In this document: positions 26,410 to 37,712 of the stretch, in pieces
Numbering within the stretch: position 1 is the stretch's first letter
How the letters are laid out: each line of letters starts with the position of its first letter
Assembly (NCBI RefSeq): GCF_016904885.1
Contig: NZ_JADWYI010000001.1
Location: forward strand, 744,001-808,000
DNA length: 64,000 nucleotides
Origin: Archangium primigenium
GTDB lineage: Bacteria > Myxococcota > Myxococcia > Myxococcales > Myxococcaceae
Direction of reading: 5' to 3'
Notes under the pieces: generated by a model
Database searches by the model: none
What the model saw: the letters and a program-made list of their open reading frames with translations, nothing else
What the model was told of the DNA's origin: nothing
Translations under genes and position numbers: made by a program

Positions 26410-27720
26410 ATGCTCCAGAGCATCACCCTCGAGAACTTCAAGAGCTACAAGTCCGCGACGCTTCCGCTCGCCGAGTTGACGGTGCTCATTGGCGCCAACG
26501 CATCCGGGAAGAGCAACCTCATCGAGGCGATTCAACTGCTGGCCTGGATCGCCAAGGGGCGCCGGCTGAGCGACTTGGTGATGGTGCTCAAGGACAGAGA
26601 ACTCTCGGTGCGAGGCACGCCGCTCAACCTTGCTGACAAAGGCGGGGAACCGCTCAGCTTCTACTGTGACGTCACGGATGATTCAGGCCCCGACCTCCAC
26701 TTCCAGATGCAACTGGATGTGGATGAACTGGGCATGCGGATTGTGAATGAGTCGCTGTGGATGGGTGACACTGGGGTGCCGCTGTACCAACTTGAGAAGC
26801 CCGCGACGACGCCCAGTAACGACGTCCAGGTTGCCTACAACAACTTCGCGAGAGGTGGGAAGAAGCCACGCGTCACCTGCATCGATCAACAGGCGGTCTT
26901 TACTCAGTTGACGACGCCCGCGCGGTTCGGGAGCGCACACGCACGCTCCCAGAAGGAAATCCCCGGGGCAGCCGAGCGCCTCAGACGCACACTAAACGCC
27001 GTGCTCTTCCTGGACCCTGTTCCAGGGCGAATGCGTGACTACAGTTTCGTGGTGGAACGCAATCTGCGGGGAGATGGCGCCAACGTCTCGGCGGTGCTCC
27101 ATGAACTTTGTCAGACCAGAAGAGGAAATGGCGAGGTTCTCGAGTTCGTCCGTTCCCTCCCCGAGCAAGACATCCTGGGTATTGACTTCCTGGAGGGCCC
27201 TCGCGGGGAAGTGATGGTGAAGCTGAGAGAGTCGTTTGGCGGGCGGGTTCGCGAGACGGATGCCGCGCTTCTCTCCGATGGTACGCTGCGAGTGCTCGCA
27301 GTCGCTGCGGCGCTCCTATCGGTTCCCGAAGGTTCTATGGTTGTTATCGAGGAGATCGATAACGGAGTCCATCCGAGCCGCGCCGAGAGCTTGCTCAACC
27401 GCATTCAAGCCGTGGCGAAGGAGCGAGCCTTGCGCGTGCTCTTGACCACACATAATCCCGCCCTTCTCGACGCGATTCCCGTGGATTCCATCCCGGACGT
27501 GGTCGCCTGTTACCGGGATCCAGAGCAGGGCGACAGTCGGCTGGTGCGGCTGCAGGATTTGGAGCGATACCCAGACCTAGTGGCGCAAGGTCCCATCGGG
27601 AAGCTCGTGACCAAGGGGATTCTTGACCGCTTCCTCAAGAATCCTCCGAGTCCTGAAAAGGACGTCCAAGATACCCAGGATTTGTTGGCGTTTCTCCGGC
27701 GACCGGGGGATGCCCCATGA
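26410..27720 (+). CDS. AAA/ABC-type ATPase (AAA_15/OLD-like) of a two-gene system
   Basis: A 436-residue ATPase. It opens with LQSITLENFKSYKSATLPL, the standard start of SMC/RecF-like and OLD-like ATPases. Walker A GANASGKS (28-35), signature-like LLSDGTLRVLAVAAALL, Walker B SMVVIEEIDNGVHPS, and the H-loop LLTTHNPALLD are present. No TOPRIM domain follows. The ATG at 26410 is chosen. The stop overlaps the start of a PIN-like gene (ATGA). GC is lower than in the neighbours (38 and 33 of 60 on two lines counted by hand). This gene pair form is typical of defence or toxin cassettes. Confidence 0.88.
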   Translation: MLQSITLENFKSYKSATLPLAELTVLIGANASGKSNLIEAIQLLAWIAKGRRLSDLVMVLKDRELSVRGTPLNLADKGGEPLSFYCDVTDDSGPDLHFQMQLDVDELGMRIVNESLWMGDTGVPLYQLEKPATTPSNDVQVAYNNFARGGKKPRVTCIDQQAVFTQLTTPARFGSAHARSQKEIPGAAERLRRTLNAVLFLDPVPGRMRDYSFVVERNLRGDGANVSAVLHELCQTRRGNGEVLEFVRSLPEQDILGIDFLEGPRGEVMVKLRESFGGRVRETDAALLSDGTLRVLAVAAALLSVPEGSMVVIEEIDNGVHPSRAESLLNRIQAVAKERALRVLLTTHNPALLDAIPVDSIPDVVACYRDPEQGDSRLVRLQDLERYPDLVAQGPIGKLVTKGILDRFLKNPPSPEKDVQDTQDLLAFLRRPGDAP

Positions 27721-28205
27721 GCAGTTGCGTGGTGTTGATCGATACGAGCGTGCTCCTCGAGATCCTCGATGTGCCGAGCAAGAGCTCGGATCCCGAGTCC
27801 TTTCGAGGCGAGCTGGCGGACATGGTCGAGTCAAAAACGCACACGCTGCTGCTCCCCATGACGTCCATTCTGGAGACGGGAAATCACATCGGCCAGTGTT
27901 CGCCGAACGGCGGTCAAAGGCGAAGGGCCGCCGAGAGTTTCGTGGAATTCGTTGGACGGGCGCTCAAGGGCAGGGCTCCTTTTCGCCCCACGCCCTTCTT
28001 CGAGGCCCAGGAACTCGCGACGTGGCTCGCCGAGTTCCCGGATTGGGCCATGCGCTCGGACGCCAAGAAAAAGGGCAGCGGTTTTGGAGACCTGACCATC
28101 CAGAAGGAGTGGGAGCGGCAGTGCGATCTCAATCCGAGGCGGCGGGTCTACATCTGGTCGTTGGACGCGCAGCTCCAGAAATACGACAGACCCCCCGCCC
28201 TCTGA
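27717..28205 (+). CDS. PIN-like nuclease domain protein, partner of AAA ATPase
   Basis: A 162-residue protein whose ATG overlaps the stop of the ATPase gene. VVLIDTSVLLEILDVPS at the N-terminus is the first PIN strand with its metal-binding Asp (residue 9). A second acidic site is in MTSILETGNHIGQ and a third in GFGDLTIQKEWER. PIN domains are Mg-dependent RNases. The combination with an AAA_15-type ATPase suggests that the ATPase senses a trigger and controls the nuclease. Function as a phage defence or toxin module is inference. Confidence 0.75.
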   Translation: MSSCVVLIDTSVLLEILDVPSKSSDPESFRGELADMVESKTHTLLLPMTSILETGNHIGQCSPNGGQRRRAAESFVEFVGRALKGRAPFRPTPFFEAQELATWLAEFPDWAMRSDAKKKGSGFGDLTIQKEWERQCDLNPRRRVYIWSLDAQLQKYDRPPAL

Positions 28206-28236
28206 GGACGAGTCCTAACCCCCGCTCCTCAAGTCC

Positions 28237-29304
28237 TCACCACTCGCTCGGCCACCACCAGTCGTCCCGAGGCAGCTCCTTGCAGGTGCCGGAGCGGCCC
28301 GCGGCGTGGAGCTTCTTGCGGGTCGTGGGGGAGAGGTAGCGGTTGTAGAGCGAGAACTCGTCCATCCCGAAGTCGAAGGCCTGCGGGATGCCCGCGGTGC
28401 TCCGCCCGAAATACACGTCACTCGTGTTCGTCAGGTCCGGCACGCCCGGGAACTGCCAGGTCGTGGGGGTTCCCACCTGCCCATCCACGTCGAACGCCAC
28501 GTGCATGGTCGACAGCGAACCCTGCCAGTTGAAGGAGACGGCGATGTGATGCCACGCCCCGGGGTTCTGCTCGATGACCGTGGCGGAGGAGGCCGTATAG
28601 ACCGCGGAGGTGCCGTTCCAGACCTGGGCCTGGAGCTTCCGGTCGACCAGCCGGATCTCGAAGCCCCGGGTGACACCGGCGGTGGTCTTGACCTTGCTCA
28701 CGAGCACGCGCGGCCCGTTGTAGCTCTGGTTGGGATACAGCTGAATCCAGCCCTCGAAGGTGAAGGGGGCGTTGGCGAAGTTCAAGGCGGCCGCATGCGG
28801 CACCGCCACATACCCGCCGTTCGTGCGCCACGCACGCGCCACCTTGCCCGCGAGCAGCAGGCTGCCCGAGCCGCTGTCCGTGGCGTAGCGGTCGACCTGG
28901 TTCACCCGCCCGGTCGAGAGGTCATAGAACTCGCCGTAGCCCTGGTGCTCGTCGAAGCTCCACCACCCCACGCTGCCGCTGGGCTTGTCGATGCAGGACA
29001 GACAGCCGAAGTCGCCGGGGGTGACGGCCGACCAGTTGCCCTGCCCCTGGGGGGCCTCCATCACCTGGGTGCGGTAGGGCTCCTCCAGACAGACGGCGCA
29101 GAAGCCCGCGTTGCTCACGGGCAACAGGTGGGCGGAGGCGCAAAGGCCGGCGTTCTCCCAGTTGCGGAACTGGCAGCCCCGCCGCACACCCGTCGGGTCC
29201 TTGAGCTCCACGCCGTCCGGACACACCCCCCCGGCCGCCGCGTTCGTGCCCATGGACAGCAGTACCGCCAGACACAGCCTCGACAGACCCCGCGCGATGC
29301 GCAT
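28237..29304 (-). CDS. Secreted LamG-domain (concanavalin-like) protein
   Basis: A 355-residue exported protein; signal peptide residues 1-24 (cleavage near NAAAGG), start ATG 29304 preceded by AGGAGAA. Residues 25-105 are a cysteine-rich region (CPDG, RGCQF, GLCAS, GFCAVC, FGCLSC). Residues 110-330 are a LamG/Laminin_G_3 jelly roll: GSVGWWSFDEHQG, FTFEGWIQLYPN, AWHHIAVSFNWQGS, DVYFGRST and FDFGMDEFSLYNRYLS are diagnostic strands. Such domains bind carbohydrates or adhesion partners. Ligand unknown. Confidence 0.88.
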   Translation of the reverse strand: MRIARGLSRLCLAVLLSMGTNAAAGGVCPDGVELKDPTGVRRGCQFRNWENAGLCASAHLLPVSNAGFCAVCLEEPYRTQVMEAPQGQGNWSAVTPGDFGCLSCIDKPSGSVGWWSFDEHQGYGEFYDLSTGRVNQVDRYATDSGSGSLLLAGKVARAWRTNGGYVAVPHAAALNFANAPFTFEGWIQLYPNQSYNGPRVLVSKVKTTAGVTRGFEIRLVDRKLQAQVWNGTSAVYTASSATVIEQNPGAWHHIAVSFNWQGSLSTMHVAFDVDGQVGTPTTWQFPGVPDLTNTSDVYFGRSTAGIPQAFDFGMDEFSLYNRYLSPTTRKKLHAAGRSGTCKELPRDDWWWPSEW

Positions 29305-29372
29305 GTGTTTCTCCTGGTTCGCGCGCCGAGCCTACTGCCGGGTCGCCGCGCGCCTCAATCCCCCGCGCCCGT

Positions 29373-32072
<2,700 letters not shown>

Positions 32073-32108
32073 GGGGCGCCACTCTAGTCCGCCGACGGGC
32101 CCCCGCCT

Positions 32109-33758
32109 TCAGGGACAGGTGCCGCCGCCGCCGTTCTCCTCGAGGGTGCCCGGGCCCGTGTAGCCCAGGGCGCGCAGCCGCCGCAGCAGCCCGTCCGCCT
32201 CACACGCGGGCAGCACCGCGTTCTGGCTGACGGTGAGCGGGCCCGTGAGCGAACGCAGGGCGCCCAACCCCGTGAGCCGCCGCAGGGCGTAGCCCTCGCG
32301 CACGGTCAGCGCGCCGCCAATCCGCTCGAGCGCATCGAGCCCGGACAGCGACCCCAACGACCTGTGGTTGAGCACGGAGACGTCCCCGCCCACCGTGGTG
32401 AGCGCCCCCAGGCCCGCGAGCCGCTCCAGGGAGATGTTGCCCGCCAGTTCCAGGGAGCCGGGGATGGCGCCGAGCCCCTCCAAGCCCGTGAGGTCCCGCA
32501 GCTCGGCGTTGTAGCGCACCCGGACGTTCGCTCCGACGTCGCGCAGGGCGCTCAGCCCCACGAGGCTGACGAGCTCGGTGTCATGGATGTCCACCGAGCC
32601 GCCCACCCGGGTCAGGGCTCCGAGTCCCTGGAGCCCCTGGAGCAGGGGCAGGGTGTCGAGGGAGAGGTCGCCTTGGATCTCCTGGAGGCTCCGCAGCCCC
32701 TGGAGGCTCGTGAGCGCGGGCAGGTCCCGGAGCGAGAACAGAATGCCCCCGATGAAGCGCAGCGCGCGCAGCCCCTCCAGATGGGCCAGCCGCTCCTGGC
32801 GCCGGATGAGCACCGCGCCCTCCACCCGCTCCAGGTGGCGCAGACCCTCCAGGTCCGTGAGCCGTGGATTGCCCACCAGGCTGAGCGAGGACGCCAGCCG
32901 GGTCACCCCCGAGAAGGCCACCACCCGGGTCATCGCGCCGTTGCCGGTGAGCGACAGCCCGCCCAGCACCGTCACCCGGGGGAAGCCCTCGAGCGCGGGC
33001 AGGGCGTTCAGGGAGTCGATCGAGAGTTCCTGAACGATGGTGGTGAGCTGGGGCAGCTCTGGGAGCGCGGCGAGCCGGGGGCTGTCCTGGATCCGCAGAT
33101 TCCGGCCCACGTGCTGCAACCGCTCGAAACCCTCCACCTGTTCGAGGCGGGGGTTGTTGCCGATCGCGAGGCTCCCCTCCACGCGCGTCAGGGCATTCCA
33201 CCCCGCGATGTGCGTGAGCGCGTCATTGTAGGACAGGCTGATGTCCCCCCCGACGGACTCGAGCGCGGGAGGGCCCTCCGCCCGGAGGAGGGACGGGTTG
33301 GACTCGATGCGCAGGTCGCCGCCGACGTGACTCAAGGCGCGCAAGCCGTCCAGGCCCGTGAGGGCCGACTGGCGCACGCTGAGGTCGCCGCCGACATGAC
33401 GCAAGGAGCGCAGGCCGTCCAGCGCCGTCACGGACGAATGGTCCAGGAGCACGTTGCCGCGCACGGAGGTGAGCTGGGCGAGGGGCTCGAGGTCCGTGGA
33501 CTCCGCGAACTGGAGGTCGAGGCTGCCCCTCAGCTCCACGCACCCGCGCAGCGCCTCGAGCTCCGCGGCCGTGCGCACGATCTGGTCGCCCTCGAGCACC
33601 CCGGGGGGCGTGCCCGCGTCGGGCGTCTCCGGGAACGGCTCTCCTGGGGAGGGGTGGCCGGCGTCGGTCTCGGGCACGGGGGGCTCCGGCGGCGCGGTGG
33701 GCGTGGGCCCGCATGCGAGGAGCAGTGAGCAGGTGAGGACAACGAGGCGTGCGCGCAA
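32109..33758 (-). CDS. Leucine-rich-repeat lipoprotein (receptor L-domain-like)
   Basis: A 549-residue lipoprotein, lipobox LLAC (Cys16), then a Pro/Glu/Asp linker and about 19 leucine-rich repeats of 22-25 residues (for example ALDGLRSLRHVGGDLSVRQS and TGLDGLRALSHVGGDLRIES). They match the receptor L-domain form in which strands end in V-GGDL. It likely sits on the outer membrane surface and binds ligands. The start is TTG 33758, read after GGGGGAAGG; no ATG gives a better start. Repeats with near-identical text suggest recent duplication. Confidence 0.88.
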   Translation of the reverse strand: MRARLVVLTCSLLLACGPTPTAPPEPPVPETDAGHPSPGEPFPETPDAGTPPGVLEGDQIVRTAAELEALRGCVELRGSLDLQFAESTDLEPLAQLTSVRGNVLLDHSSVTALDGLRSLRHVGGDLSVRQSALTGLDGLRALSHVGGDLRIESNPSLLRAEGPPALESVGGDISLSYNDALTHIAGWNALTRVEGSLAIGNNPRLEQVEGFERLQHVGRNLRIQDSPRLAALPELPQLTTIVQELSIDSLNALPALEGFPRVTVLGGLSLTGNGAMTRVVAFSGVTRLASSLSLVGNPRLTDLEGLRHLERVEGAVLIRRQERLAHLEGLRALRFIGGILFSLRDLPALTSLQGLRSLQEIQGDLSLDTLPLLQGLQGLGALTRVGGSVDIHDTELVSLVGLSALRDVGANVRVRYNAELRDLTGLEGLGAIPGSLELAGNISLERLAGLGALTTVGGDVSVLNHRSLGSLSGLDALERIGGALTVREGYALRRLTGLGALRSLTGPLTVSQNAVLPACEADGLLRRLRALGYTGPGTLEENGGGGTCP

Positions 33759-33830
33759 GACCTTCCCCCAGGTGTGTCGAGACAGGCCGAGGGTCTACCC
33801 GCGCGGTCTGACCTCCGGGACGACGGGACC

Positions 33831-34391
33831 TCAAAGCCAGAGGGCGGCGAGCTGGAGCGCCACGGCCTGGAAGGGCTCGGCATGCACCGTGCCCGGGCCT
33901 TGGTGGGTGGCCACGCTCGACCAACCTCCGGCCCCCCAGCGCAGCACGTCCAGGGTACGGGTGAGGGGCTCCACGAGCCAGACGTGGCCCACGCCCTCGC
34001 GGTGGTAGCGCGGGAGCTTGCGCTCGCGATCCACGGCCTGCGTGGAGGGGGAGAGCACCTCGCACACCCAGTCGGGTGCCACGGTCATGAAGGGGGTGCT
34101 GGGAGCCGGGGGCCCGGGCAATCGCTCGCGGCGCCAGCCCGCCAGGTCCGGCACCAGGACGTCACGGCCCAGGTGGATCTCCGGCTCGAAGAAGAGCCAC
34201 CAACCGCCCGGCCCGCCCTGTCCCAGATCGAAAGGACCCCCGAGCTGCGTGCCCAGCATGGAGCACACCCGCGCGTGGCCGAGCGCGGGCCTGGGCGCGG
34301 CCACCAGCTCGTCCTCCAGGAGTTCTCCCACCCACCCCACCGGCAGCGCCTCGATGTCCTCGTAGGTCGCCGGCTTCTTGCGCTGGCCCAT
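33831..34391 (-). CDS. Uma2 family (DUF820) PD-(D/E)XK nuclease-like protein
   Basis: A 186-residue protein beginning MGQRKKPATYEDIEALPVGW. The Uma2 fold is recognisable: ELLEDELVAAPRPALGHARV, PDLAGWRRERLP, PDWVCEVLSPSTQAVDRERK, RYHREGVGHVWLVEP. The acidic and lysine residues in the EVLSPST...ERK block correspond to the predicted active site. These proteins are widespread in myxobacteria and cyanobacteria; their function is unproven. ATG 34391. Confidence 0.9.
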   Translation of the reverse strand: MGQRKKPATYEDIEALPVGWVGELLEDELVAAPRPALGHARVCSMLGTQLGGPFDLGQGGPGGWWLFFEPEIHLGRDVLVPDLAGWRRERLPGPPAPSTPFMTVAPDWVCEVLSPSTQAVDRERKLPRYHREGVGHVWLVEPLTRTLDVLRWGAGGWSSVATHQGPGTVHAEPFQAVALQLAALWL

Positions 34392-34572
34392 GTCCACGCC
34401 TCCCGTCCCGGGCCCCGATGCACGGCCCGCGCCGCGCGCCATCCTACGGGAGCCTCCGACCTGGACGCCACGGAAGTCCACGTCCCAGGTCATGTCCGTC
34501 CACCTGTCCGGACGGGTGGGCCTCGGGCGCCGGGGCTCGTGGGGCGGAGGGGGGCGCCTTATGTTGCCCGGC

Positions 34573-35463
34573 ATGACGGACACGACGGTGGTGCTGGCGG
34601 GGGGAACGGGGGACCTGGGGGGGAGAATCGCCCAGGCGCTGGTGAATCGGGGGGCCGCCGTGAGGGCCCTCGTGCGCCCCGGCTCCCGGGTGGGCGAGCT
34701 CCAGGGCCCCGGCATCACCCGCGTGGAGGTGGACTTCGCGGACGGGGACGCGCTCGCGCGGGCCTGCGCGGGCGCGGGGTGCGTCGTGTCCGCGCTGAGC
34801 GGCCTGCACGAGGTCATCGTCGAGGCGCAGGGGCGGCTGCTCGACGCGGCGGTGCGCGCGGGCGTGCCGCGCTTCATCCCCTCGGACTATTCCATCGACT
34901 ACACCCGGCTGCCCCCGGGCTCCAACCGCAACCTGGCGCTGCGCCGCGAGTTCAAGGCACGGCTGGACGCGGCGCCCCTCCGGGTCACGTCCATTCTCAA
35001 TGGCGCGTTCGCGGACCTGCTCACGGGCCAGGCGCCGCTCATCCTCTTCAAGCTCCGGCGGGTGCTGTACTGGGAGAACCCGGACCAGCGCATGGACTTC
35101 ACCACCCAGGACGACGTGGCGGCCTTCACCGCGGCGGCGGCGATGGATCCGGACACGCCGCGCGTCTTGCGCATCGCGGGCATGTCGGTGAGCGCGCGCG
35201 ACCTGGCGGCGGTGATGGAGGCGGTGACGGGGCAGCGCCATGGCCTCGTGCGCGCGGGGAGCCTGCGCCGGCTCACGTGGCTCATCCGGGTGGCGCGCCG
35301 CCTCGCGCCGCGGCCCGGCGCGCTCTACCCGCCGTGGCAGGGCATGCAGTACCTGCACGGCATGTTCAGCGGGGACGGCAAGCTCGAGCCGCTGGACAAT
35401 GGCCGCTACCCGGAGCTGCGCTGGACGGGGGCCCGCGAGGTGCTGGCGGCGCCGCGCTCATGA
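34573..35463 (+). CDS. NmrA-like NAD(P)-binding protein
   Basis: A 296-residue atypical SDR of the NmrA / isoflavone reductase-like group. The nucleotide-binding loop VVLAGGTGDLGGRIAQAL is at residues 5-22 and the NADP-selective Arg in VRALVRPGSR follows the second strand; RFIPSDYSIDYTRLPPG marks the family. Catalytic Lys-containing helix: LRREFKARL. Start ATG 34573; another in-frame ATG is four codons upstream. Substrate unknown. The 3' end overlaps the convergent VOC gene by 6 bp. Confidence 0.88.
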   Translation: MTDTTVVLAGGTGDLGGRIAQALVNRGAAVRALVRPGSRVGELQGPGITRVEVDFADGDALARACAGAGCVVSALSGLHEVIVEAQGRLLDAAVRAGVPRFIPSDYSIDYTRLPPGSNRNLALRREFKARLDAAPLRVTSILNGAFADLLTGQAPLILFKLRRVLYWENPDQRMDFTTQDDVAAFTAAAAMDPDTPRVLRIAGMSVSARDLAAVMEAVTGQRHGLVRAGSLRRLTWLIRVARRLAPRPGALYPPWQGMQYLHGMFSGDGKLEPLDNGRYPELRWTGAREVLAAPRS

Positions 35464-35808
35464 GCCGGGCTGGGACTCGACCAGGGTGACCTCGTTGCCA
35501 TCCGGATCGCGCAGGAGGGCATAGCGGATGAAGCCGGGAATCTCCTTCAGGGACTCGGGCTCGATGTGCTGGGCGCGGAGCTGGGCGAGCGTCGGCTCGA
35601 GGTCCTGGATGACGAGGGCGAGCGCGCACGACCCCGCGCGCTCGGGATTCGCGATGACCTGCACGGTGGCGCCGGGACTGGTGGTCCACTCCCGGCAGCC
35701 CGGCATGGGCGCCTGATCGAAGGCGCGGGCGAACAGCGAGCGATACCAGGGCAGGGCCCGCTCCAGGTCACGCACGTACAGGGTGGTGAGGGGGTTGGTG
35801 GTCTTCAC
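35458..35808 (-). CDS. VOC (glyoxalase/bleomycin-resistance fold) family protein
   Basis: A 116-residue protein starting at GTG 35808. It has one VOC module: PLTTLYVRDLERALPWYRSLF, CALALVIQDLEPTLAQL, and the C-terminal ALLRDPDGNEVTLVESQ with the conserved Glu. VOC proteins bind a metal and small molecules; the substrate cannot be named. Confidence 0.88.
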   Translation of the reverse strand: MKTTNPLTTLYVRDLERALPWYRSLFARAFDQAPMPGCREWTTSPGATVQVIANPERAGSCALALVIQDLEPTLAQLRAQHIEPESLKEIPGFIRYALLRDPDGNEVTLVESQPGS

Positions 35809-35922
35809 GGCGACGCCTCCTTTCCGTGGAGGTGCGCACGCACGAGCGGCCGTGCAGGGCTCGGCCGCTCGCCGTGCGGCCCGGGGGGTTGCCTCATCCC
35901 CCGGGAAACTCAGGCCTCGGGA

Positions 35923-36264
35923 CTAGCAGTCATCCCACTTGGCGCCCACGAAGCCCAGCTTGTGGTTGTCGCACCAGTATTTGCCGTAGTTCTTGCAGTT
36001 GCCGTAGGTGATGGTCCTGAAGGGACCGTGCCACTTCTGGTCGGAGCACTTGGTGTAGCAGCAGGCATTGAGCTCGCCCACCGTGCCGGGCTCGGCGCGG
36101 TCGGCGCCCGGGAGCTGGGAGTCATCCGCCAGGGGCTCGGAGGGACTGGCGTTCTCGGAGGGCGCGGGCACGTCCCGCGAGGACTCCGGCTCCGAGCCGC
36201 CGCAGCCCGTGACCAGCAGGGTTCCCACCAACACCAGACCAAGACCCGTGAATCCGTTCTTCAT
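35923..36264 (-). CDS. Small six-cysteine lipoprotein, paralog A
   Basis: A 113-residue precursor with lipobox VTGC (Cys21), an acidic/Ser-Pro linker of about 45 residues, and a compact C-terminal domain with six cysteines at 68, 69, 73, 90, 98 and 113. The pattern CC-x3-C-x16-C-x7-C-x14-C and the residues GPF, YGKYWC, NHK are shared with the gene next door. No known family named. An exported, disulfide-rich knob on the cell surface is likely. It lies 48 bp downstream of paralog B on the same strand. Confidence 0.82.
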   Translation of the reverse strand: MKNGFTGLGLVLVGTLLVTGCGGSEPESSRDVPAPSENASPSEPLADDSQLPGADRAEPGTVGELNACCYTKCSDQKWHGPFRTITYGNCKNYGKYWCDNHKLGFVGAKWDDC

Positions 36265-36312
36265 GAACGTCTCTCTTTCATTGGGGATGCGAGGGATGGA
36301 TGCGGCTCGGCG

Positions 36313-36666
36313 TTAACAGCCCTTCCAGGTGTAGCCGGCGTAGCCGCCGTGTTTGTGCGCGGGGCAGAAGTACCGGCCGTACTCCGGGCAGCTGTTGTAC
36401 CGGACGCTCGCGAAGGGCCCGTACCAATTGCCGTCCGCGCACTTCACGTGGCAGCACTGACCCACGGCCTTGTTCTGGTTGAAGGCGGTGTCCTCCTGTT
36501 CCTGTCCCAGCCCGGAGTCGTCCTGCTCCGGTGCGATGGGGGTGAACAGCTCCTCGCCGCCGCCGACCGCCTGGGCTTGGGGCTCCTCCGCCCGCGCGTC
36601 GCCGCAGCCCGTGGCGAGCGCCGCGCCCAACAGGGAAAGACACACCACACCGAGAGTCTTCTTCAT
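36313..36666 (-). CDS. Small six-cysteine lipoprotein, paralog B
   Basis: A 117-residue precursor with lipobox ATGC (Cys21), an acidic linker (Glu/Gln/Asp-rich) and the same C-terminal domain: cysteines 71, 72, 76, 93, 101, 117, spaced CC-x3-C-x16-C-x7-C-x15-C. Shared residues with paralog A include KCxD, WxGPF, YxxC, YGxY and the W-x2-C end. The start ATG 36666 is 427 bp from the divergent C1q-like gene. Tandem duplication followed by linker divergence is the simplest history. Confidence 0.82.
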   Translation of the reverse strand: MKKTLGVVCLSLLGAALATGCGDARAEEPQAQAVGGGEELFTPIAPEQDDSGLGQEQEDTAFNQNKAVGQCCHVKCADGNWYGPFASVRYNSCPEYGRYFCPAHKHGGYAGYTWKGC

Positions 36667-37093
36667 TGAGGCCTCCTGGGGTTGTGGACGGAGCCCGGTG
36701 GAGTCCGGACCCCCCGCGCACTCGCGGGACCGTGAATCAGCGGCTTTCCGCGAATGCCACTCCTGATATGGGAGTCCGGTTCAAGACAGACAAGCACCCA
36801 CGGACAGTGCGTCTCCGACCCTGTTGGAGAGCAGGCAGGCGAGCGTCGCCGACAGAGGAGGACGCATAGTCCCGAGCTGAGGCACCTCGTGAGGTTCATC
36901 GAGCGCCGTCCGCTCGTGCCCATGCGGACGATGGGCGTCCTGGCAGGACACAGTGTGAAAGAGAAACCTTTTGCGTCGCGTTGTGTGGAACGGGAGGAGT
37001 TGGCTCCAGACCCTGGGGGTCTCTCCTCTCCCGTCGTTGTTCGAGCGTGCGCTGTGTCGGTTCTCCTTCATTTCTTCTTCAAGGAGCTTGCCC
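36667..37093. other. Divergent intergenic region between Cys-lipoproteins and C1q-like gene
   Basis: About 427 bp with both promoters. It contains an inverted repeat ACTCC-N7-GGAGT (36759-36775) and a direct repeat GGAGTCCGG (36700-36708 and 36771-36779) that could be operators. The ribosome site AAGGAG at 37081-37086 sets the start of the C1q-like gene. An open frame at 36754-37104 has implausible protein composition and is not called. Confidence 0.45.
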
Positions 37094-37690
37094 ATGCGGA
37101 GTGATGGATTGTCGTTGATGGGATGGGTTGGTGTCGCGCTGTTGTGGAGCGCCTCGGTGGGGAGCGCGCACGCGGAGGAGCCGCGAGTCGAGGTGCCCGA
37201 TTACAAGACCGTGGACTCCGCGCTGTCCCGGACCCTCGCGACGCCCTCCTGTCCCGCCAATGGAATCGTGGCGTTCACCGCGGTGGGCAGTGGTCACGTG
37301 TCCCAGGGCGCCGCCACGCTCCTGGGCTATTCCGGTGCCTACTCGAATGTGGGCGGCGCTTGGACACCCGGAGGCGGAACGTTCATCGCGCCGTGCGCCG
37401 GGCTTTACGTCTTCACTGTGTCGTTGGTGAACGACCCGTACTACAACGGGGGCACGAACGACGATGTGTATTCATGTCTCACCCAGAATGGCGAGAGCAA
37501 GGGCTGCGCCATGGCGGGACAGACCCGTGATGGCGATCGGATGACGGGAACGCATACGGTGGCGCTGGTCCTGGAGCCAGGGGATTACGTCCAGTCCTTC
37601 GCGTCGAGCGATGGTTCGTACAAGCGCAACATCCTCAGGTATGAGTTCACGGGCTTCCTGGTGAAGTCCATCGGCACGCCGAATCCGTGA
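37094..37690 (+). CDS. Secreted C1q/TNF-like domain protein
   Basis: A 198-residue exported protein (signal peptide about 1-27, ending SAHAEE). Residues 55-195 show the C1q-like jelly roll: GIVAFTAVGSGHVSQG, GAYSNVGGAWTPGGGTFIAPCAG and LYVFTVSLVND match the conserved AF-x..NxGxAY...F.aP..GxYxFs order of C1q domains, ending with YEFTGFLVKS. Two Cys pairs could be disulfides. C1q-like proteins occur in bacteria but are mostly studied in animals. Start ATG 37094 after AAGGAG. Confidence 0.8.
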   Translation: MRSDGLSLMGWVGVALLWSASVGSAHAEEPRVEVPDYKTVDSALSRTLATPSCPANGIVAFTAVGSGHVSQGAATLLGYSGAYSNVGGAWTPGGGTFIAPCAGLYVFTVSLVNDPYYNGGTNDDVYSCLTQNGESKGCAMAGQTRDGDRMTGTHTVALVLEPGDYVQSFASSDGSYKRNILRYEFTGFLVKSIGTPNP

Positions 37691-37712
37691 GGGCTCGTGG
37701 TGCCTCCACACT

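Noticed and set aside
36754-37104. Possible 116-residue protein before the C1q-like gene
   Set aside because: No ribosome site, poor composition, and it runs over the ribosome site and start of the C1q-like gene.
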